Position numbers and translations under genes: made by a program
The notes under the pieces: generated by a model
Told to the model about the DNA's origin: nothing
The model's database searches: none
The model's input: only the letters and a program-made list of their open reading frames with translations
Part shown: piece after piece, positions 15,452-23,536 of the stretch
Layout: each line of letters opens with the position of its first letter
Numbering within the stretch: the stretch's first letter is position 1
From: Sphingomonas sp. CBMAI 2297
GTDB lineage: Bacteria; Pseudomonadota; Alphaproteobacteria; Sphingomonadales; Sphingomonadaceae
Reading direction: 5' to 3'
Length of the DNA: 64,000 bases
Assembly: GCF_029870595.1 (NCBI RefSeq)
Contig: NZ_JAPDIR010000014.1
Location: forward strand, 55,717-119,716

Positions 15452-17656
15452 ATGAAGTTCGACACGCCCGCCGGCACCAATCCGATCGACCAGCTCAAGG
15501 TGATCGGCAAGCCCACGCCGCGCATCGACGGTCCGCTCAAGACCACGGGCTCCGCGCCCTATGCCTATGAGCATCACGACGCGCCCGACCCCGCTTATGG
15601 CTTCGTCCTCGGCTCGGCGATCGCGAAGGGGCGGATCACGGGCATGGATCTGGGCGAGGCCCGGGCCGCGCCGGGCGTGCTCGCCATCGTCACGGCGGAG
15701 AATGCCGGCAAGCTCGGCAAGGGCAATTTCAACACCGCGAAGCTGCTCGGCGGCCCGGAGATCGAGCATTACCACCAGGCGGTGGCGATCGTCGTCGCCG
15801 AGACGTTCGAGCAGGCGCGCGCCGCCGCCGCGCTGATCCGCGTCGACTATGCGCGCGACAAGGGCAGCTATGATCTCGCCGCGGCGAAGGACGGCGCCGG
15901 CAAGCCGCCCGAGGGCGGGTTCAACGGTCCGGCGGACAGCAGCTTCGGCGATTTCGCGGGTGCCTTTGCCGGCGCCCCGGTGCAGCTCGACGCGACCTAC
16001 ACCACGCCGGACCATGCCCATGCGATGATGGAGCCGCACGCGACGATCGCGGCGTGGAGCGGCGACCGGCTCGACCTGTGGACCGCGAACCAGATGATCG
16101 CCTGGTCGGTGGGCGACATGGCCAGGACGCTCGGCATCCCGCGCGAGAAGGTGCGGATGCGCTCGCCCTTTATCGGCGGCGGGTTCGGCGGCAAGCTGTT
16201 CATCCGCGCCGACGCGGTGCTGGCGGCGCTGGGCGCCCGGGCGGCGAGCCGGGCGGTGAAGGTCGCCCTGCCCCGCCCCCTCATGTTCAACAACACGCCG
16301 CACCGGCCCGCGACCATCCAGCGCATCCGCCTGGGCGCGACGCGCGACGGCAGGCTGGTGGCGATCGGGCATGAGAGCTGGTCGGGCGATCTTCCCGGCG
16401 GCGGCCCGGAGACGGCGACCGGCCAGACCAAGCTGCTCTATGCCGGCGCCAACCGGATGACCGCGATGCGGCTCGCGGTGCTCGACCTGCCCGAGGGCAA
16501 TGCGATGCGCGCGCCGGGCGAGGCGCCGGGCATGATGGCGCTCGAGATCGCGATCGACGAGATGGCCGAGAAGCTCGGCCTCGATCCGGTCGCCTTCCGG
16601 GTGCTGAACGATACCCAGGTCGATCCGGAAAAGCCCGGCCGGCCCTATTCCCAGCGCCAGCTCAACCAGTGCCTGCAGATCGGCGCGGAGAAGTTCGGCT
16701 GGGCCCGGCGCGCGAAGCCGGGCAGCGTGCGCGACGGCCGCTGGCTGGTCGGCATGGGCGTCGCCGCCGCCTTCCGCAACAACATCAACATGAAGTCCGC
16801 CGCCCGGGTGCGGCTCGATGCGCGCGGGGTGGTCACGGTCGAGACCGACATGACCGATATCGGCACCGGCACCTACACGATCATCGCCCAGACCGCCGCC
16901 GAGATGATGGGCGTGCCGCTCGACAAGGTGGTGGTGAAGCTGGGCGATTCGAGCTTCCCGGTCTCGGCCGGGTCGGGCGGGCAATGGGGCGCGAACAGCG
17001 CCACGGCCGGCGTCTATGCCGCCTGCGTGCAGCTGCGCGAGGCCGTGGCGCGCAAGCTCGGCGTCAACTCGGCGGATGCGGTGTTCGCCGGCGGCAAGGT
17101 GAAGAGCGGCAAGCGCAGCATGCCCCTGGCCGAGGCGGCGAAGGGCGGCGAGATCGTCGCCGAGGACGCGATGGAATATGGCGGCCTTGCCGGCAAGTAC
17201 CAGCAATCGACCTTCGGCGCCCATTTCGTCGAAGTCGGCGTCGACGCCGCGACGGCGGAGATCCGCATCCGCCGCATGCTCGCGGTGTGCGCGGCCGGGC
17301 GCATCCTCAATCCGGTATCGGCGCGCAGCCAGGTGATCGGCGCGATGACCATGGGCGCCGGCGCCGCGTTGATGGAGGAGCTGGCGGTCGACAAGCGCTT
17401 CGGCTTCTTCGTCAACCACGACCTGGCCGGATACGAGGTCCCGGTCCATGCCGACATCCCCCATCAGGAGGTGATCTTCCTCGAGGAGACCGATCCCACC
17501 ACTTCGCCGATGAAGGCCAAGGGCGTGGGCGAGCTGGGCATCTGCGGCGTCGGCGCGGCGGTGGCCAATGCGATCCACAACGCCACCGGCATGCGCGTGC
17601 GCGACTATCCGGTCACGCTCGACAAGCTGCTCGCGGGAATGCCCGAGCTCGCCTGA
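15452..17656 (+). CDS. paoC: Aldehyde oxidoreductase molybdenum-cofactor subunit PaoC
   Basis: A 734-residue catalytic subunit with the molybdopterin-binding domains of the xanthine-oxidase family. Visible motifs are GGGFGGKLF (cofactor binding), EAPGMMALE, and the catalytic base glutamate in KGVGELGICG (E694). It starts three bases after the paoB stop. Unlike most cytoplasmic relatives, the set is probably exported through the PaoA Tat signal. The dedicated maturation chaperone PaoD/XdhC, usually next to paoC, is not in this window, so cofactor insertion must rely on a gene elsewhere. Likely role: detoxifying aromatic aldehydes. Confidence 0.93.
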   Translation: MKFDTPAGTNPIDQLKVIGKPTPRIDGPLKTTGSAPYAYEHHDAPDPAYGFVLGSAIAKGRITGMDLGEARAAPGVLAIVTAENAGKLGKGNFNTAKLLGGPEIEHYHQAVAIVVAETFEQARAAAALIRVDYARDKGSYDLAAAKDGAGKPPEGGFNGPADSSFGDFAGAFAGAPVQLDATYTTPDHAHAMMEPHATIAAWSGDRLDLWTANQMIAWSVGDMARTLGIPREKVRMRSPFIGGGFGGKLFIRADAVLAALGARAASRAVKVALPRPLMFNNTPHRPATIQRIRLGATRDGRLVAIGHESWSGDLPGGGPETATGQTKLLYAGANRMTAMRLAVLDLPEGNAMRAPGEAPGMMALEIAIDEMAEKLGLDPVAFRVLNDTQVDPEKPGRPYSQRQLNQCLQIGAEKFGWARRAKPGSVRDGRWLVGMGVAAAFRNNINMKSAARVRLDARGVVTVETDMTDIGTGTYTIIAQTAAEMMGVPLDKVVVKLGDSSFPVSAGSGGQWGANSATAGVYAACVQLREAVARKLGVNSADAVFAGGKVKSGKRSMPLAEAAKGGEIVAEDAMEYGGLAGKYQQSTFGAHFVEVGVDAATAEIRIRRMLAVCAAGRILNPVSARSQVIGAMTMGAGAALMEELAVDKRFGFFVNHDLAGYEVPVHADIPHQEVIFLEETDPTTSPMKAKGVGELGICGVGAAVANAIHNATGMRVRDYPVTLDKLLAGMPELA

Positions 17657-17692
17657 GCCCGGGCGCTCCCCTCCCCGCCCGAAACTACCCCG

Positions 17693-18523
17693 TCAGCTCT
17701 CGATAAAGGCGAGCAGATCGGCGTTGATCACGTCCGCATGGGTGGTCGCCATGCCGTGCGGATAGCCCTGATAGGTCTTCAGCGTGCCGTGCTTGAGCAG
17801 CTTCACCGAGAGCGGCGCGGAATCCGCATAGGGCACGACCTGGTCGTCGTCGCCGTGCATCACCAGCACGGGCACGTCGATCTTGCGCAGGTCCTCGGTG
17901 AAATCGGTCTCGCTGAACGCCTTCACGCAGTCGTAATGCGCCTTGATCCCGCCCATCATGCCCTGGCGCCACCAATTGTCGATCACGCCCTGGTCCACCT
18001 TCGCGCCCGGCCGGTTGAAGCCGTAGAAGGGCCCAGCCGGCACATCGATGAAGAATTGCGCGCGGTTGAACGCGGTCTGCTGGCGGAAATTGTCGAACAC
18101 TTCCATCGGCAGGCCGCCGGGATTCGCCTCGCTCTTCAGCATCACCGGCGGCACCGCGCCGATCAGCACCGCCTTGGACACCAGCCCCGGCGCGGCCCGC
18201 GCGACGTAATGCGCGACTTCGCCGCCGCCGGTCGAATGGCCGACATGCACCGCGCCGCGCACGCCCAGATGCTCGACCAGCGCCGCGACGTCGGCGGCAT
18301 AGGTATCCATCTCGTTGCCCGTGTCGGTCTGGGTGGAGCGGCCATGCCCGCGGCGATCATGCGCGATCACGCGATAGCCCTTGAGCAGGAAGAACATCAT
18401 CTGGCTGTCCCAGTCGTCGGCCGAGAGCGGCCAGCCGTGATGGAACCAGATCACCTGCGCGTCCCTGGGGCCCCAATCCTTGTAGAAGAGCTCGGTGCCG
18501 TCCGCGATCTTGAGAATGCCCAT
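17693..18523 (-). CDS. Alpha/beta hydrolase, non-haem chloroperoxidase-like
   Basis: A 276-residue single-domain alpha/beta hydrolase. The nucleophile elbow is GHSTGG (S97), the oxyanion region is FHHGWPLSADDWD (27-39), the acid is in HGDDDQVVPY, and the catalytic histidine is in YPHGMATTH (H256). HDRRGHGRS is typical of the cofactor-free haloperoxidase/esterase subgroup; these act as esterases or perhydrolases. The ATG at 18523 has a GGAGACAGG ribosome-binding site. No signal peptide. It is transcribed convergently with paoC (36-base gap) and followed by no obvious partner. The substrate cannot be inferred. Confidence 0.85.
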   Translation of the reverse strand: MGILKIADGTELFYKDWGPRDAQVIWFHHGWPLSADDWDSQMMFFLLKGYRVIAHDRRGHGRSTQTDTGNEMDTYAADVAALVEHLGVRGAVHVGHSTGGGEVAHYVARAAPGLVSKAVLIGAVPPVMLKSEANPGGLPMEVFDNFRQQTAFNRAQFFIDVPAGPFYGFNRPGAKVDQGVIDNWWRQGMMGGIKAHYDCVKAFSETDFTEDLRKIDVPVLVMHGDDDQVVPYADSAPLSVKLLKHGTLKTYQGYPHGMATTHADVINADLLAFIES

Positions 18524-18650
18524 GGTCCTGTCTCCTGCATAGGGATGCGCCGGCCGGAAACGGGCAAGGGCCGATTCCGGCGGGGCAAGTCTAGCAGGTC
18601 CGGCCCCACCGGCCAGCCATGGCCCGCAAGCCGAGGATCATATTCTCAGC

Positions 18651-18786
18651 CGTCATCCCCGCGAAGGCGGGGATCCAGGATAGCGCGGGACAATCGAAGC
18701 AATCGCGCTTGGGATTGCCGGAGACGGCAGGGCAAGCCTCGCGTCCTTGCTCCTGGCCCTGGATCCCCGCCTTCGCGGGGATGACG
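18651..18786. repeat. REPIN: mirror-image pair of REP palindromes
   Basis: A 29-base element at 18651-18679 (beginning CGTCATCCCCGCGAAGG) is repeated as an exact reverse complement at 18758-18786, separated by 78 bases. Each copy contains an inner CCCCGC/GCGGGG hairpin. Paired REP sequences in this orientation are the mobile unit (REPIN) spread by RAYT transposases; no RAYT gene is in the window. It lies between the start of the alpha/beta hydrolase and the end of cydX and could also form a large hairpin that ends cyd transcription. Confidence 0.75.
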
Positions 18787-18807
18787 AAAATGGAAGCCTT
18801 GCCTAGC

Positions 18808-18930
18808 CTATTCCCCCTCCCCCGCCGCCGCTTCCGGCAGCGGTTCCGAATGGAATTCGTGCCAGAGCCCGTTGAGGATGCCGAAGCCGACGGCAAGCCC
18901 GACGCCGAGGATCCACGAGAAATACCACAT
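18808..18930 (-). CDS. cydX: Cytochrome bd oxidase small subunit CydX
   Basis: A 40-residue single-span membrane peptide beginning MWYFSWILGVGLAVGFGIL and ending in an acidic, alanine-rich tail, which matches the CydX family closely. CydX stabilises the haems of the bd quinol oxidase. It starts 12 bases after the cydB stop and is the last gene of cydABX. Confidence 0.9.
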   Translation of the reverse strand: MWYFSWILGVGLAVGFGILNGLWHEFHSEPLPEAAAGEGE

Positions 18931-18942
18931 GGCGAACGCTCC

Positions 18943-20088
18943 TCAGTAGAAGTCGGGATTGGTGCGCACGTCCCGCGCGGTCACCCGGCCGAACATCACG
19001 CGATAGGCCCAGGCCGTATAGGCGAGGACGATCGGCAGGAAGATCGCCGTCACCACCAGCATGGTGAACAGGGTGCCGTGGCTCGACGAAGCGTTCCACA
19101 CCGTCAGGCTGGACAGCGCGTCGATCGAGCTCGGCAGGATGAACGGGAACATCGCCAGGCCCACCGTGGCGATGATGCCGACATTGGCGAGCGACGAGCC
19201 GGCGAACACCAGCACGTCCCGGCGCGCGCGGATGCCGAGCAGCGCCAGCACCGGCCCCAGAAAGCCGAGCAGCGGCGCCAGCAGCATCCAGGGATGCGCG
19301 CCATAGTTGCGCAGCCAGGCGCCGCCCTCCGCCACCGTCGTCGAGAAGCGCGGGTTCGACGGCCCGCCGGGATCGATCGCCCCGTCCAGCCGGTAGCCCA
19401 GGCCGCCCCAGGCGACGAACAGCCCGCCCGCCGCAAACAGCAGCAGCGCCAGCACCGCCGCCGCCTGGCCCCAGCGCCGCGCCCGCTCCAGCACCACGCC
19501 CTCGGCCTTCAGGCTCAGCCAGCCCGCGCCGTGCAGCACCAGCATCGCCACCGAGAGCAGCCCGGTCACCAGCGTGAACGGCGTGAACAGGCCGAGCAGC
19601 GAGCCTTCGTAGAAGGCGCGCAGATCGCTATCTAGGCGGAAGGGAATGCCCTTCATCACATTGCCCACGGCGACGCCGAAGACCAGCGCCGGCACGAAGC
19701 CGCCGACGAACAGCGCCCAGTCCCAGCGCTCCCGCCACGCCCTGTCCGGATGCTTGGAACGGTATTTGAAGCCCACCGGCCGCAGGATCAGCGCCGACAG
19801 CACCAGGAACATCGCGAGATAGAAGCCCGAGAAGCTGACGGCATAGACGAAGGGCCACGCGGCGAAGATCGCGCCGCCGCCCAGGATGAACCACACCTGG
19901 TTGCCTTCCCAGGTCGCGCCGATGGTGTTGATCACCATCCGCCGCTCCTCGTCGGTCCTGGCCACGAAGGGCAGCATCGCGGCCGCCCCCAGGTCGAAGC
20001 CGTCGGTCAGCGCGAAGCCGATCAGCAGCACGCCGAGCAGCAGCCACCAGAGGATGCGGAGCGTTTCGAAATCGAGAGGGATCGACAT
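18943..20088 (-). CDS. cydB: Cytochrome bd ubiquinol oxidase subunit II
   Basis: A 381-residue integral membrane subunit with about eight to nine hydrophobic segments. Family motifs include LTDGFDLGAAAMLPF near residue 27, TIGATWEGNQVWFILGGGAIFAAWP near 55-79, and the C-terminal WNASSSHGTLFTML. It pairs with CydA to reduce oxygen with high affinity using quinol, without proton pumping. The start ATG at 20088 lies 27 bases after the cydA stop. The gene is co-transcribed with cydA and cydX. Confidence 0.96.
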   Translation of the reverse strand: MSIPLDFETLRILWWLLLGVLLIGFALTDGFDLGAAAMLPFVARTDEERRMVINTIGATWEGNQVWFILGGGAIFAAWPFVYAVSFSGFYLAMFLVLSALILRPVGFKYRSKHPDRAWRERWDWALFVGGFVPALVFGVAVGNVMKGIPFRLDSDLRAFYEGSLLGLFTPFTLVTGLLSVAMLVLHGAGWLSLKAEGVVLERARRWGQAAAVLALLLFAAGGLFVAWGGLGYRLDGAIDPGGPSNPRFSTTVAEGGAWLRNYGAHPWMLLAPLLGFLGPVLALLGIRARRDVLVFAGSSLANVGIIATVGLAMFPFILPSSIDALSSLTVWNASSSHGTLFTMLVVTAIFLPIVLAYTAWAYRVMFGRVTARDVRTNPDFY

Positions 20089-20115
20089 GGTCTGTCTCCA
20101 AAACCCCGGCCCGGC

Positions 20116-21690
20116 TCATTCGGCCGGAACGGCGTGGAAATCGGGGCCCGCGGGCTCGGGCGCATCGGCGGGGCGATACGGCTCCGGCCCCTTGCGGATC
20201 GCGGCGAGCATCAGCCGCACCTCGATCACCGCCAGCGTGCCATAGAGCAGCGTGAAGCCGGCGATCGTCAGCCACAGCTCGGGCACGGTCAGGCTCGACG
20301 GCGCCAGGAAAGTGGGCAGCACGCCCTCCACCGCCCAGGGCTGGCGCCCCACTTCGGCCACCGCCCAGCCCACCTCGGCCGCGATCCAGGGCAGCGGCAT
20401 CACGACCAGCGCCAGCCGCAGGAACCAGCGCGCGTCGAACCGCTGCACCGTCGAATAGAAGAAGGCGATCGCGAAGAAGGCGATCATCGCGAAGCCGATC
20501 CCGGCCATGATCCGGAACATCCAGAAGATCGCCGGCACATTGGGCACGGTGCTCCACGCCGCCCGCTCGATCGTCGCGGCATCGGCGGTGCGCGGATCCG
20601 CGACGAAGCGCTTGAGCAGCAGCGCATGGCCGAGATCGTTCTTGGTCCGCTCGAACGCCGCGCGCGCGGCCAGGTCGTTGCGGTCCGCCTTGAGCCTCTC
20701 CACCGCGTCATAGGCGGCCAGGCCGTTGACGATCCGCCCCCGCGCGCGCTCCACCAGCGGGAAGATGCCGTTGACCTCGCCGGTCAGGCTGCGGGTGGAG
20801 ATCAGGCCCAGCACATAGGGGATCTTCACTTCATACCGGGTCTCGCGCCCGCTGTTCGACGGGATGCCGAAGACCGCGAGCCCCGCCGGCGCGGGCTCGG
20901 TGTGCCACATGCCCTCGATCGCGGCGAGCTTCATCTGCTGGTTCTCGGTGAGCGCATAGCCGCTCTCGTCGCCCAGCACGACCACCGACAGCGACGAGGC
21001 CAGGCCGAACGCCGCGGCCACGGTGAAGCTGCGCCGGGCCAGTTCCAGGTGCCGGCCCTTGAGCAGGTAGAAGGCCGAGACGCCGAGCACGAACACGCTG
21101 GCCATCACATAGCCGGCGCTCACCGTGTGGACGAACTTGGCCTGGGCCACGGGGTTGAAGAGCACCGCCGCGAAGTCGGTCACTTCCATCCGCATCGTCT
21201 CGGGATTGAAGGTCGCGCCGGTCGGATGCTGCATCCAGCCGTTCGCCACCAGGATCCACAGCGCCGACAGGTTCGATCCCAGCGCCACCATGAAGGTGGT
21301 GAACAGATGCGCCTGTTTCGACATCCGCTCCCAGCCGAAGAACATCAGCCCGACGAACGTCGCCTCGAGGAAGAAGGCCATCAGGCCCTCGATCGCGAGC
21401 GGGGCGCCGAAGATGTCGCCCACATAATGCGAATAATAGGACCAGTTGGTCCCGAACTGGAATTCCATGGTGAGCCCGGTGGCGACGCCCAGCACGAAGT
21501 TGATGCCGAACAGCTTGGCCCAGAAGCGCGTGACGTCCCGCCAGATCGGGCGGTTGGTCATCACGTACACGCTCTCCATGATCACCAGCATGAAGGACAG
21601 GCCGAGCGTCAGCGGCACGAACAGGAAGTGATAGAGCGCCGTCAGCGCGAACTGGAGCCTCGATAGCTCGACGACTGCCATGCTGATCAT
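20116..21690 (-). CDS. cydA: Cytochrome bd ubiquinol oxidase subunit I
   Basis: A 524-residue haem-bearing subunit. The haem ligand histidine is in ALTALYHFLFVP (H21, equivalent to E. coli H19). The quinol-binding loop region and the diagnostic GRQPWAVEGVLPT motif near residue 450 are present. An alternative ATG nine bases downstream (MAVVELSRL) cannot be excluded. cydABX run on the minus strand while cydDC diverge on the plus strand. A CRP/FNR-type box at 21773-21786 suggests oxygen-responsive control. Confidence 0.96.
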   Translation of the reverse strand: MISMAVVELSRLQFALTALYHFLFVPLTLGLSFMLVIMESVYVMTNRPIWRDVTRFWAKLFGINFVLGVATGLTMEFQFGTNWSYYSHYVGDIFGAPLAIEGLMAFFLEATFVGLMFFGWERMSKQAHLFTTFMVALGSNLSALWILVANGWMQHPTGATFNPETMRMEVTDFAAVLFNPVAQAKFVHTVSAGYVMASVFVLGVSAFYLLKGRHLELARRSFTVAAAFGLASSLSVVVLGDESGYALTENQQMKLAAIEGMWHTEPAPAGLAVFGIPSNSGRETRYEVKIPYVLGLISTRSLTGEVNGIFPLVERARGRIVNGLAAYDAVERLKADRNDLAARAAFERTKNDLGHALLLKRFVADPRTADAATIERAAWSTVPNVPAIFWMFRIMAGIGFAMIAFFAIAFFYSTVQRFDARWFLRLALVVMPLPWIAAEVGWAVAEVGRQPWAVEGVLPTFLAPSSLTVPELWLTIAGFTLLYGTLAVIEVRLMLAAIRKGPEPYRPADAPEPAGPDFHAVPAE

Positions 21691-22012
21691 CGCAGGAATC
21701 CCCCACGCCAGAGTCTGCGCCCAACGGGTGGCCGCGTTCCGCTCGTCACTAGGGCCCTAACCGGAAGGCGCTTTGATCATGGACAAATACGCCCCCGGCG
21801 CAACATGCGTTAGAACCGAAATGTGATGACCCGGCCTTTAAGACCTATCGGCATGCGACCGCTCCTCTCCGGCGGGGGAATGCCGGCGGCGCCTCGCGGC
21901 GCTGAACGGGGATGCGGCCCAGCGCCACGACTCGGCCGGCAAACCCGCCGTCCGCGCGCAGGCGGGAATGACGCAATGAAAGCATGATGCCCTGACGAAA
22001 CAATCATCTGGA
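21691..22012. other. Divergent promoter region between cydABX and cydDC
   Basis: No gene is seen here. It contains the FNR-like box described separately and a REP-like palindrome at about 21944-21972 (arms CCCGCC and GGCGGG followed by AATGACG). The presence of REP palindromes so near the cydD start makes the true cydD leader uncertain. Confidence 0.5.
21773..21786 (-). promoter_or_regulatory. FNR/FixK-like box upstream of cydA
   Basis: On the cydA strand the site reads TTGTCCATGATCAA, against the FNR/FixK consensus TTGAT-N4-ATCAA: the right half is perfect and the left half keeps TTG. It lies 83 bases upstream of the cydA start. An oxygen regulator of this type is the usual control of bd oxidase in alphaproteobacteria. 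The assignment is from sequence match and position only. Confidence 0.4.
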
Positions 22013-23536
22013 TTGGCTCCCATCCTGGACATACCGGGCGCGGCGCTCTTCGCGGCCGGCATCGCCCTCGCCATGGGCAGCCTGGCGGCCGGGAACGGCC
22101 TGCCCCGGGGCGCCGTGGCGCTGATCCTGGCGGGCGGCGCGGTCCGCGCGGGAGCGGCGATGCTGGCCCATGCCGTCGCCATCCGCGCGGCGCAGCGCGT
22201 GGTCGCCGGCTGGCGCGCGCGGATCTTCCCCCGCCTGCTCGCCGGCCGCCTGCCCCGTCCGCTGCTCGCCGGGGAGAGCGCGGCGCTGGCGATCGATCAC
22301 ATGGTGACGATCGAGGCCTATGAAGCGCGCTTTCGCCCCGCCCGTGCCGCGTCCGCCGCCGCGCCGCTGCTCGTCGCCGCGATCGTCGCCTGGGCGAGCT
22401 GGGTATCGGCGCTGATCCTCCTCTGCACGCTCGTCCCGTTCGCGCTCGGCATGATCCTGGCCGGTACCGCCGCGCGCCGTGCCGCGGAGCGCCAGCTCGC
22501 CGCGCTCGCCGGGCTTTCCGGCCTGTTCGTCGATCGCATCCGCGCCCTGCCGATCATCCGCCATTTCGGCGCCGAGGAGCGCATCGCCCGCCAGGTGGGC
22601 GCCGCCACTCGCGAAGTGGCGGAGCGCACCGTCGACGTGCTGCGCGTCGCCTTTCTCTCGGGCGCGGTGCTGGAATTCTTCGCGGCGCTCTCGGTGGCGC
22701 TGGTCGCGGTCTATTGCGGCTTCGCGCTGCTCGGGCTCCTGCCCTTTCCGGCGCCCGAGAAGCTCTCGCTCGGCCAGGCCTTTTTCGCGCTGGCCATGGC
22801 TCCGGAATTCTACCTGCCGATGCGGCGCCTGGCCGCCGCCTATCACGAGAAGCAGCTCGGCGACGCCGCGATGGCCGCGCTGGCGCAAGTCGAGGCGCCG
22901 GCTCCCGCCGCGCCCGCCACGGCGCGCTTCGACGGGCTGCGCGTCACGGAGCTCGCGGTCGCATGGCCCGGCCTGCGCATCGGCCCGGTCGGCTTCGAGC
23001 TGGCCGCGGCCGATCTCGTCGCGCTCACCGGCCCCACCGGCAGCGGCAAATCGAGCCTGCTCGCCGCCATCGCCGGCCAGGTCGCGCCGGCCGGCGGCAC
23101 CGTCACCACCGCGCGCGGCGGCGCCCTCGATCCCGCCGACATCGCCTGGGCCGCGCAGACGCCGCTGCTCCTTCCCGGCACGCTGGCGGAGAACATCGCC
23201 CTTGCCCGCCCCGATGCGACAACCGACGAGATCGCGCGCGTCGCGGGGCGGGTCGGCCTCGACGCCGTGATCGCGGCGCGGGGCGGGCTCGGCCTGCTGC
23301 TCGATCATCGCGGCTCGGGCCTGTCGGGCGGCGAGCGGCGGCGGATCGGCCTGGCCCGCGCGCTGCTCTCGCGGCGGCCGCTGCTGCTGTGCGACGAGCC
23401 CACGGCGGACCTCGATGCCGAAAGCGCGGCCGCCATCGTCGCGCTGCTGCGCGAAGTCGCGGCCGAGCGCGCGGTGCTGGTCGCCACGCATGATCCCGCG
23501 CTCGCCGCCGCGGCGCGGCTGGTGGTGGCGCTGTGA
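22013..23536 (+). CDS. cydD: Glutathione/cysteine ABC exporter subunit CydD
   Basis: A 507-residue half-transporter: an N-terminal six-helix membrane domain (residues 1-280) and a C-terminal ATPase. Walker A is GPTGSGKSS, the signature is LSGGERRR, and Walker B is LLLCDEPTADLD. With CydC it exports cysteine or glutathione to the periplasm and is needed for assembly of the bd oxidase encoded divergently. The TTG at 22013 is the first usable start after an in-frame stop at 21977, but its ribosome-binding site is weak and the N-terminus is unsure. It is shorter than E. coli CydD (about 590 residues). Confidence 0.88.
   Translation: MAPILDIPGAALFAAGIALAMGSLAAGNGLPRGAVALILAGGAVRAGAAMLAHAVAIRAAQRVVAGWRARIFPRLLAGRLPRPLLAGESAALAIDHMVTIEAYEARFRPARAASAAAPLLVAAIVAWASWVSALILLCTLVPFALGMILAGTAARRAAERQLAALAGLSGLFVDRIRALPIIRHFGAEERIARQVGAATREVAERTVDVLRVAFLSGAVLEFFAALSVALVAVYCGFALLGLLPFPAPEKLSLGQAFFALAMAPEFYLPMRRLAAAYHEKQLGDAAMAALAQVEAPAPAAPATARFDGLRVTELAVAWPGLRIGPVGFELAAADLVALTGPTGSGKSSLLAAIAGQVAPAGGTVTTARGGALDPADIAWAAQTPLLLPGTLAENIALARPDATTDEIARVAGRVGLDAVIAARGGLGLLLDHRGSGLSGGERRRIGLARALLSRRPLLLCDEPTADLDAESAAAIVALLREVAAERAVLVATHDPALAAAARLVVAL

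Noticed and set aside
14447..17578. A 1043-codon minus-strand frame across paoBC
   Set aside because: Antisense to two well-recognised molybdenum-enzyme subunits; composition (H/R/A/G-rich) is typical of a GC shadow.
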